DNA of 19,969 nt from an uncultured Cytophagaceae bacterium (lineage in GTDB: Bacteria; Bacteroidota; Bacteroidia; Cytophagales; Spirosomataceae). The notes beneath the pieces were generated by a model. That model made no database searches. It had not been told where the DNA came from and saw nothing but the letters and a program-made list of their open reading frames with translations. Shown here in pieces: positions 14,094-19,969 of this stretch. The position numbers and the translations under genes are program-made. The DNA lies in contig CAILUB010000350.1 of the NCBI GenBank assembly GCA_903837305.1, positions 1 through 19,969 on the forward strand, in the 5' to 3' direction. Each line of letters opens with the position of its first letter. The stretch's first letter is position 1.

Positions 14094-15739
14094 AGCGAAA
14101 CCCCTCTCCTCCAGAACATAAAGTCATCTTGTCCCAGATCCATCGCTTTCGTATTAATCTCTCCCGAGGCTAATTGAATGATGTATTCTAAGACTTCTTC
14201 TCCCGTTTGTTCCACTGTTTTTTCGCCCGAAATAATGGGACCACAGTCAATATCAATAATTTCAGGAAGCTTCACAGCTAACTTTGTATTCGTTGATAAC
14301 TTCACCATGGGGCTGATTGGATTACCTGTGGGGGTTCCTAGGCCAGTCGTAAATAATTGTATCGTTGCTCCAGCACCAGCCATACCCGTTGTGGCTAAAA
14401 CATCATTACCAGGCGTACAAACAAGGTTTAATCCTTTCTTGGTTACATATTGTCCATAGCCTAAAACATCTTCAATAGGTGAAGAACCAGCTTTTTTAGC
14501 AGCTCCGGCAGATTTGATTGCATCTGTAATTAAGCCATCTTTAATGTTACCTGGAGATGGGTTCATATCAAATCCTGCACCTACTAATGCGGCACGTCGT
14601 GCATATTCACGCATTAAGAAACCGAAATTATCTGCGATTTCTTTAGTCACTGATCTATTTTGAAGTTCTTGTTCGACACCACATAATTCAGGGAATTCAG
14701 CGATCATTACCGTTCCCCCTAATCCTACGACTAAGTCTGCGGTATGTCCAATGGCAGGATTTGCAGAAATTCCGGAGAAACCATCAGAACCACCACATTT
14801 AACACCTACGCGTAATGCGGATAATGGAGCCGGGGTACGGGTTTGTTTGTTGATTTCTACAAGTCCCTTGAAAGTTTGCAGAATCACTTCATTTAACATA
14901 TTCTCAACTCCACTCCCATTATCTTGCTGTTGCTCAAAGATGTATAATGGTTTGGAGAAGTTCGGATCTTTCTCTTTTAGTTTTTCTTTAAATACCTCAA
15001 TTTGGGAATGTTGACATCCCAGGCTTAACGCGGTGATACCACCAACATTAGGATTTAGGCAATACCCGGCTAATAAGGAACAGAGATTCAAAGAATCATC
15101 TTTATTCTCGCCGCAACCGCTTTCGTGCGTTAGGAATTTGATACCATCTACGTTAGGAAATTGGGCCGATTTATGAACCAATACCGAAGCAGAAGAAGCT
15201 GTATCTATTTCTAGCGCTTTCCCTTCAGCTAGTTGTTTTCCTAATTGTTGGACCTTTTGAGTGAATGGGTCCATTTTTTGGAAGCCCAAACCATTTAAAA
15301 AGGCGTTCTTTAATAATTCGATATTTCTGTTTTCGCAGAAAACTAAGGGAATAACTAACCAATAGTTTTGAGTACCTACTTGACCATCTGCGCGGTGGTA
15401 GCCATTAAATGTTCTGTTTTGGAATTTTGATACATCAGGCGCCGTCCATTCATATTCCTTTTGTTTTCCGACAAAATCAGTGGCAGCGTGATGTAAATTA
15501 AACGTATGAATGAGCCCTCCTTTGGGAATATCTTGACTAGCAAGGCCTACTAAAACTCCATACATGGTTGCTTTACCCTCTTTAGCTATAGCTTCCGTGG
15601 TGAACTTATGTTTAGCAGCAATATCATCTTGAAGTGTGATTTCATTGCCGTTGTGCTGGATAACAGTTCCTTTAGGAAGATCTTGTAAGGCAACAAGTAA
15701 ATTGTCAGTCGGGTTAATTTGTAAGAATGTTTGGCTCAT
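14090..15739 (-). CDS. UxaA-type (altronate dehydratase family) sugar-acid dehydratase, putative L-fuconate dehydratase
   Basis: A full-length UxaA/GarD-family dehydratase with an N-terminal SAF-like domain (about 1-85, including LLVALQDLPKG and HKFTTEAIAKEGK) and the catalytic C-terminal domain. Family landmarks are HESGCGE (205-211), LGCQHSQ (240-246), KCGGSDGFSG (314-323), GHTADLVVGLGGT (331-343) and FTTGLGTPTGNP (463-474). The reaction is iron-dependent loss of water from an aldonate to a 2-keto-3-deoxy acid. Altronate is the classical substrate, but uronate-pathway partners (UxaB, UxaC) are absent and the neighbours are fucose genes, so L-fuconate is favoured. The C. jejuni fucose locus likewise has UxaA genes, there split in two. 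The start overlaps the mutarotase stop as ATGA; the stop lies in the first heptad of the downstream array. Confidence 0.88.
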   Translation of the reverse strand: MSQTFLQINPTDNLLVALQDLPKGTVIQHNGNEITLQDDIAAKHKFTTEAIAKEGKATMYGVLVGLASQDIPKGGLIHTFNLHHAATDFVGKQKEYEWTAPDVSKFQNRTFNGYHRADGQVGTQNYWLVIPLVFCENRNIELLKNAFLNGLGFQKMDPFTQKVQQLGKQLAEGKALEIDTASSASVLVHKSAQFPNVDGIKFLTHESGCGENKDDSLNLCSLLAGYCLNPNVGGITALSLGCQHSQIEVFKEKLKEKDPNFSKPLYIFEQQQDNGSGVENMLNEVILQTFKGLVEINKQTRTPAPLSALRVGVKCGGSDGFSGISANPAIGHTADLVVGLGGTVMIAEFPELCGVEQELQNRSVTKEIADNFGFLMREYARRAALVGAGFDMNPSPGNIKDGLITDAIKSAGAAKKAGSSPIEDVLGYGQYVTKKGLNLVCTPGNDVLATTGMAGAGATIQLFTTGLGTPTGNPISPMVKLSTNTKLAVKLPEIIDIDCGPIISGEKTVEQTGEEVLEYIIQLASGEINTKAMDLGQDDFMFWRRGVSL

Positions 15740-16071
15740 TTTGTTAGGCTAAATATAGGATTGGCAAGTACCCATTTTACTCCTTGAGGAGTTCCTGGGA
15801 TTGTTAATTGGTAATTCGACATCAAGGTTTCCCAGGCTTGTACGGCTGGGTTATCGGCATCCATTTTCGTTTTTTGGGCAAAATTAAAATCATCATTCGC
15901 AAGTATTTCCATGCAAAGCCGATTTTCAAAGCGAAACATTTTCATCGATTCTATACCGGATGCTAGTATACTCTCCTGAATTTCAGTAGGGATTGATTCG
16001 TGGTATTTTTCATATTGACGAATCAATTCAAGATCATCTATAAGGTCTAAAAGTAAGATGAAGCGTTGCAT
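15736..16071 (-). CDS. L-rhamnose mutarotase (RhaM) family protein, putative L-fucose mutarotase
   Basis: A 111-residue alpha/beta protein of the RhaM family (PF05336), which interconverts the alpha and beta anomers of 6-deoxyhexoses. H24 in EKYHESIPTEIQESI aligns with the catalytic histidine of E. coli RhaM (H22 in RRHNPIWPELEAVL as I recall it). The motif NPAVQAWETLM corresponds to the WWKYM segment, with one tryptophan retained. This is not the unrelated FucU fold, although its place between FucP and a fuconate dehydratase points to L-fucose as substrate; a RhaM-type protein occupies the same role in C. jejuni. It overlaps the transporter stop by one base (TAATG) and the dehydratase start by four (ATGA), so translation of all three is probably coupled. 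Confidence 0.82.
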   Translation of the reverse strand: MQRFILLLDLIDDLELIRQYEKYHESIPTEIQESILASGIESMKMFRFENRLCMEILANDDFNFAQKTKMDADNPAVQAWETLMSNYQLTIPGTPQGVKWVLANPIFSLTK

Positions 16072-17396
16072 TAGTCTTTTATTTCAAATCCTTTAAAAGC
16101 AAAATAGATAATATAGGCAAAGCACAATAAAGGTATACTCAGAGCCGCTACGGTACTTATTTTAAACAAAGAGGCAGTGATTGGTGGAATTATGGCTCCT
16201 CCTACGATCGACATGATGATTAAAGAGGAAGCGAGTTTAGATCCATCACCTAAACCTTTACAAGACAAAGCAAAAATGGTAGGAAACATGATTGATTGAA
16301 AGAAATAAACTGCTATTAATGATACTAGTGCTGATAATCCTCCACCAAACATGGCAACAACGACCGAAATTACCGCTCCAATTGCATAATACCCTAAGAC
16401 TTTGTTAGAGGCAATTTTGCCCATTAAATACGTTCCAATAAATCTACCTAATAGAAATAAAATAAAAGCAAATGATGCATGGAAACTAGCAATTTGCGTC
16501 GGACTCATTGTTTCTGAGATTTGGTAGATTTTATCCACAATCCAGAGATTATCGTCTTTAGCTAAATCTAATTTTAAATCAACAAAATTTCCCCAAAGTG
16601 AAACCTGAGCTCCTAGATTTAAAAATTGCGCAATAATACCTAATACCAAATGTTTTCTTTTTAATAAACTACCAATCGTCACATCAGTAGTAGACTCTTC
16701 TGCGGATTGTAATTCAGGCATTTTAGTGAATACAAATAATAAAGCAACTAATGCGACTACGACACCTATGATGACATAGGGCATTTGTACGGAAGCTGCT
16801 TGGCTTACCCTGATGGCCTCAGCCTCAGCGGCTGGTAAGGCTTGAATCATTTCTCGAGAATATTCTTTGTCTGAAAATATGAATAATCCACCGATAATTG
16901 GTCCTAATATGATACTCATGCCATTGAAGGATTGAGCTAAATTTAATCTAAAATCGCCTTTTTCAGGGTCTCCTAAAACAGTTACGTATAAATTTGCTGC
17001 CGTTTCTAAAAAGGCAATTCCTGAAGCAATTAAAAAAAGGGCTGCTAGAAAAAATCCATAAACTCTAATTTCCGCAGCTGGATAAAACAAAAATGAACCG
17101 GCTGCATAAAGCACTAATCCCATTAGGATTCCTGCCTTATACCCCATCTTCTTCATCACATAACCTGCGGGTAGTGCCATGGCAAAATAGCCAAAATAAA
17201 AGGCAGTTTCTACAATATTGGCTTGCCAGCGTTGTAGATCAAGGGCAGTTTGGAATTGTTTAACTAAGGAGCCATTTAAACTATTAGCTAGACCCCATAA
17301 AAAGAATAAGCTCGTAACTAAAATAAGTGGTATCGTATAGGAAACTGATTCAGAATTCTTTACTGTAGGTTGATCTTGGTTTAGAGGTAATGCCAT
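16071..17396 (-). CDS. fucP: FucP-like L-fucose permease (MFS)
   Basis: An inner-membrane MFS sugar porter with about 12 helices, colinear with E. coli FucP over most of its length: SLFFLWGLANSLN (29-41), ETAFYFGYFAMALPAGYVMKK, GYKAG, SGIAFLETAAN (125-135), FRLNLAQSFN and an ending with FPTIFALSCKGLGDGSK. E131 matches the essential E135 of E. coli. The residue matching D46, the other proton-relay carboxylate, is glycine (G42, in SLNGSLV instead of NLNDILL), which is unusual and may change coupling or substrate. It is the first gene of the minus-strand operon, starting 80 bases from the divergent carboxypeptidase gene, and overlaps the mutarotase start by one base. L-Fucose as substrate is supported by the operon; another 6-deoxyhexose is possible. 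Confidence 0.87.
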   Translation of the reverse strand: MALPLNQDQPTVKNSESVSYTIPLILVTSLFFLWGLANSLNGSLVKQFQTALDLQRWQANIVETAFYFGYFAMALPAGYVMKKMGYKAGILMGLVLYAAGSFLFYPAAEIRVYGFFLAALFLIASGIAFLETAANLYVTVLGDPEKGDFRLNLAQSFNGMSIILGPIIGGLFIFSDKEYSREMIQALPAAEAEAIRVSQAASVQMPYVIIGVVVALVALLFVFTKMPELQSAEESTTDVTIGSLLKRKHLVLGIIAQFLNLGAQVSLWGNFVDLKLDLAKDDNLWIVDKIYQISETMSPTQIASFHASFAFILFLLGRFIGTYLMGKIASNKVLGYYAIGAVISVVVAMFGGGLSALVSLIAVYFFQSIMFPTIFALSCKGLGDGSKLASSLIIMSIVGGAIIPPITASLFKISTVAALSIPLLCFAYIIYFAFKGFEIKD

Positions 17397-17476
17397 ATAG
17401 ATTTTTTATATAAAAGTAAAAACACTGCTTAATTTACCTCCTTTTATTTAATTTTATTGCAAACCTAATTAACATA
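17397..17476. promoter_or_regulatory. Divergent AT-rich promoter region between fucP and the M14 peptidase
   Basis: This 80-base region is the only spacer that separates divergent genes, so it should hold promoters for both. Weak matches to the Bacteroidota -7 element TAnnTTTG are TACTTTTA on the minus strand (17418-17411) and TAATTTTA on the plus strand (17449-17456). Neither has a clear TTTG at the expected upstream distance. A small palindrome TTGCAA lies at 17457-17462. No regulator gene is present in the window. The call rests mainly on gene orientation. Confidence 0.4.
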
Positions 17477-19903
17477 ATGAGAAATTTACTTTCCTGCCTC
17501 CTATTGCTGTTTAGTATGAGTCTTTCAGCACAGATTAAATCGCCTGAAGAATTTTTAGGCTATCCAATGGGTACTAAATTCACCTATCATCATCAAATTG
17601 TCGCTTATAGTCGTTATTTAGCTTCACAGAGCAATGGGTTAGCTCAATGGCAGGTATACGGTCAAACAAATGAGGGGCGTGAACAAGGCCAAATGATTAT
17701 CGCCAATCTACCTTCAGGTGTTAATCTTGAACAAGTGCAACAAAATCATCAAAAACGAATTCAGGGAGAGAAAGCTGATCCTTCTCTCCCAGTTATCATT
17801 AATTTATCATTTAATGTGCATGGAAATGAAGCGGCTGGTAGTGAGGCAGCTTTAAATACGTTGTACTCCTTGATTTCTAAATCCAACAGATCCATTTTTT
17901 ATGTCATTTTGATTGATCCTTGTATTAATCCAGATGGACGAGATGCCTATGTAACGCAATACAATCGTAGAAATTTTATTTCTGGAGGCAATTCGGATCC
18001 TAATGATCAAGAGCATTACGAAGGGATTACTTCTGGACGTTATAATCATTTTTCATTCGACTTAAACCGTGATTGGGTTTGGCAGACACAAAAAGAAACG
18101 CAGCAACGTTTGAAGTTTTATCGTTCTTGGATGCCCATGATGCATGCGGATTTTCATGAACAAAGTTTCCAGCACTCCTATTATTTCCCGCCAGCGGCGA
18201 AACCCTATTTAAACTTCATTGCTCAGTCGACTAAGGATTTGCAGGAAAGCGTAGGTAAATCTTTTGCAAAGCTTTTTGATGAAAAGAAATGGCCTTATTT
18301 CACTTCTGAAGTGTACGATTTATTATATCCTGGTTACGGAGATACCTACCCTGTTTTGAATGGTGCTTTGGGCATGACTTTAGAGCAAGGAGGAATTAGG
18401 GGTGGGTTAATTTCTGCTAAGAGTGATGGTGATACAATCTCTCTGGTTGATCGGGTGAAGCATCATACAGCTTTGGCCTTAAACTTAGTAGAATGGTCTC
18501 TTACTAACGCAGAGAGTTTGAAAGCGTCATTTTATGGTGTTCATGATAAGTCTAGATCTAATCCTTCGAATAAGTACGGATACTATTTTGTTCCTGAAGA
18601 AGAATTGGTGAAAGGTCAAGAATTTAAACAATTGCTGTTAAAGAATAATATATCTTTCACTTATACAGATGTAGTTAAAAGTGTTCCTGCCTATGAGTAT
18701 ACCTCTATGAAGCATGTAAATTTGCCTTTAAATAAGTATGGATTACTTATTTCCGCAAAACAGCCATCGGCACCCTTAATTCAGGCTTTATTGGATCCAA
18801 CAATCGCTTTGGAGGATTCTCTAACGTATGATATAACGGCGTGGAACCTGTTTCAATTAAATGGGCTCAAAGCCTTTGGACTGAATGAAAATGTTTTTGG
18901 ACCATCTAAGAATCTACCGGATGGTAAGCAGTCTCTGCCAAATGAAAAGCAATTAGCTTATCAATTCGCAATAGACGAATACAAATCAAGTCAGGAATTA
19001 ATTAAATATGCCATCGATATGGGCGCACTAGTGACCTATAATGATGCGTTAAATAAGTCAGGAATGGTTACGATCACTAGTTTAAAATTAACTGATTTAC
19101 AAAGGGCTGAATTAATAAAGTTTGCCACTAATCGTTCAATTCAACTTATTGGTTTAAACACGTTCAAATCAACAGATAATTATGATCTAGGTTCAACTCA
19201 TTACAAATCTGAATTTGTTCCTAAAATAGCTGTCATAGTTGATCCAGCTAATGATGTTAATCAACAAGGTGAAATCGCTTATTTTTTAACCCAGAAATAT
19301 GGATTTAAACCTTCCTTCATCGCTGCGACACAATTATTCAAGTCGAATCTGTTTAATTACACGCACATCATTTATCCAGATGGCAAGCATGCTGCCCTCT
19401 CGAATACGAATTCGATTTTATTAACTGATTGGGTGAAAAAAGGTGGTAAACTGATTTTAATGGAGGGTGCTCGGAAAATTATTGAGGATAAAGATTTAAT
19501 AGCTAAAGAAGATACAGCTAAACATACGTCTACATATGTGATGCGTGAAAGGGCTGAGTTGTCTAATACCTCTTCGGGGAATATATTACAAGTGGACGTA
19601 GAGAAGACTCACCCCTTGGTTTCTAGAATAAATGAAGCTTCTATGTATATCTTAAATCAAGTATCTGATTTTGTTAAGCTGCCTAAAGATTTTACACCTG
19701 TACTTAAAACCTCATCAAAGCCTATTATTATGGGATTTGTAGGATCAAATAAGAAAGCCCAATTAGCCAATTCTTTGTTATTAGGGGTTAAAGAGGTGGA
19801 CAAAGGTAAAATCATTTGGTTTGGTTTTAACCCCTTATTCCGTGCGATTCCTAATCAAGGTCAAACTATTTTCGAAAACTGCTTCCTTTATACTGAATTC
19901 TAA
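17477..19903 (+). CDS. Secreted M14 family zinc carboxypeptidase
   Basis: A large exported metallopeptidase with a Sec signal peptide (about residues 1-19, ending SLSA-Q) and an M14 carboxypeptidase domain. The zinc ligands are H115 and E118 in FNVHGNEAAGSEA and H227 in ADFHEQS. Substrate-side residues include R155 in NPDGRD and N197/R198 in FDLNRDW, and the catalytic glutamate is E303 in MTLEQGG. The C-terminal ~250 residues form a second alpha/beta region (for example HIIYPDGKHAALSN and LTDWVKKGGKLILMEGA), resembling the class-I glutamine amidotransferase-like domain often appended to bacterial M14 proteins. It is predicted to trim C-terminal residues from peptides in the periplasm or outside the cell. 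It is divergent from fucP, and the next gene overlaps its stop by one base. Confidence 0.9.
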   Translation: MRNLLSCLLLLFSMSLSAQIKSPEEFLGYPMGTKFTYHHQIVAYSRYLASQSNGLAQWQVYGQTNEGREQGQMIIANLPSGVNLEQVQQNHQKRIQGEKADPSLPVIINLSFNVHGNEAAGSEAALNTLYSLISKSNRSIFYVILIDPCINPDGRDAYVTQYNRRNFISGGNSDPNDQEHYEGITSGRYNHFSFDLNRDWVWQTQKETQQRLKFYRSWMPMMHADFHEQSFQHSYYFPPAAKPYLNFIAQSTKDLQESVGKSFAKLFDEKKWPYFTSEVYDLLYPGYGDTYPVLNGALGMTLEQGGIRGGLISAKSDGDTISLVDRVKHHTALALNLVEWSLTNAESLKASFYGVHDKSRSNPSNKYGYYFVPEEELVKGQEFKQLLLKNNISFTYTDVVKSVPAYEYTSMKHVNLPLNKYGLLISAKQPSAPLIQALLDPTIALEDSLTYDITAWNLFQLNGLKAFGLNENVFGPSKNLPDGKQSLPNEKQLAYQFAIDEYKSSQELIKYAIDMGALVTYNDALNKSGMVTITSLKLTDLQRAELIKFATNRSIQLIGLNTFKSTDNYDLGSTHYKSEFVPKIAVIVDPANDVNQQGEIAYFLTQKYGFKPSFIAATQLFKSNLFNYTHIIYPDGKHAALSNTNSILLTDWVKKGGKLILMEGARKIIEDKDLIAKEDTAKHTSTYVMRERAELSNTSSGNILQVDVEKTHPLVSRINEASMYILNQVSDFVKLPKDFTPVLKTSSKPIIMGFVGSNKKAQLANSLLLGVKEVDKGKIIWFGFNPLFRAIPNQGQTIFENCFLYTEF

Positions 19904-19969
19904 TGAAACGATTCACCCTATTATTTACTTTAATAAGCTATTCGCTATTTTCTCAAAAGGTGGCTCCCG
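19903..19969 (+). CDS. Exported protein, 5' fragment only
   Basis: The last 67 bases open a new reading frame whose ATG shares one base with the peptidase stop (TAATG). The 22 visible residues begin MKRFTLLFTLISYSLFSQ, a typical short Bacteroidota Sec signal peptide with a likely cleavage site before Gln. The mature protein lies beyond the window edge, so its function cannot be told. The overlap suggests co-expression with the M14 peptidase. Confidence 0.7.
   Translation, partial: MKRFTLLFTLISYSLFSQKVAP

Noticed and set aside
13394..14459. Antisense open frames of 89 to 111 codons near the repeats and opposite the SDR and UxaA-type genes (13394-13663, 13838-14173, 14178-14459)
   Set aside because: They lie opposite or in another frame of genes with clear family motifs and show no recognisable domains, so they are treated as shadows.
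14090..15739. Altronate dehydratase of hexuronate catabolism
   Set aside because: No UxaB, UxaC or KDG kinase/aldolase gene is in the window, and the immediate neighbours are FucP, a 6-deoxyhexose mutarotase and KDF-type enzymes. The family name is kept, but the pathway role is assigned to fuconate.
15736..16071. Calling the mutarotase FucU
   Set aside because: The 111-residue length and the H24 context fit the RhaM (PF05336) family, not the larger FucU/RbsD fold, so no fucU symbol is given.
17438..17446. AAAAGGAGG on the minus strand upstream of fucP as a Shine-Dalgarno site
   Set aside because: It lies about 40 bases from the fucP ATG, and the nearest GTG opens a short frame out of register with fucP. 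Other genes here lack Shine-Dalgarno sites.
17449..17462. TTGCAA palindrome and flanking AT-rich sequence as a regulator operator
   Set aside because: A six-base palindrome in AT-rich DNA is expected by chance; there is no longer dyad and no regulator gene in the window.

Overview
The window reads as chromosomal DNA of a Bacteroidota bacterium, probably a Cytophagales-type freshwater or environmental heterotroph. The reasons are the protein families (SLC45-type sugar MFS, DUF1460 amidase-like protein, UxaA-type dehydratase with an L-rhamnose-mutarotase-family protein and FucP), the near absence of Shine-Dalgarno sites, AT-rich intergenic DNA and very tight gene packing. The genus assignment is a guess. 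I see no rRNA, tRNA, insertion sequence, CRISPR array or phage gene, and base composition looks even throughout.

Plus-strand block (5-8010): seven genes separated by at most 6 bases or overlapping. They are a GH13 alpha-amylase-family enzyme, an SLC45/GPH-like sugar transporter, a secreted DUF1460 protein, a MalY/PatB-type PLP C-S lyase, a membrane-anchored protein of unknown function, an IlvD/Edd-family sugar-acid dehydratase and a short-chain dehydrogenase (SDR). The first two look like part of an alpha-glucan/maltodextrin locus that starts upstream. The last two look like part of a sugar-acid route.

Minus-strand block (17396 down to 8007): eleven genes, read right to left. They are FucP, an L-rhamnose-mutarotase-family protein, a UxaA-type dehydratase, an SDR, a secreted SGNH esterase, a fumarylacetoacetate-hydrolase-family enzyme, an amidohydrolase-2 lactonase, a second SDR, a D-threonine aldolase/D-serine dehydratase-like PLP enzyme and an M19 dipeptidase. 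Together they can encode a complete non-phosphorylative L-fucose pathway: uptake, anomer interconversion, oxidation to L-fuconolactone, lactone hydrolysis, dehydration to 2-keto-3-deoxy-L-fuconate, oxidation to the 2,4-diketo acid, and cleavage to pyruvate and L-lactate. The dipeptidase and D-amino-acid enzyme at the distal end are not part of any fucose route I know.

The two blocks converge with overlapping stop codons at 8007-8010, inside a perfect 8-bp hairpin that looks like a shared bidirectional terminator. Within the fucose operon, the gap between the UxaA-type gene and the next SDR consists entirely of fifteen in-phase heptanucleotide units in three sequence families. An 80-bp AT-rich divergent intergenic region (17397-17476) separates fucP from a secreted M14 zinc carboxypeptidase on the plus strand, followed by the first codons of another exported protein at the window edge.

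The observations most worth a second look are these: the heptad array; the catalytic Lys to Asn change in the putative L-fucose dehydrogenase; the missing Asp46-equivalent in FucP; the D-amino-acid/dipeptidase pair in a fucose operon; and the coding-sequence-embedded bidirectional terminator.
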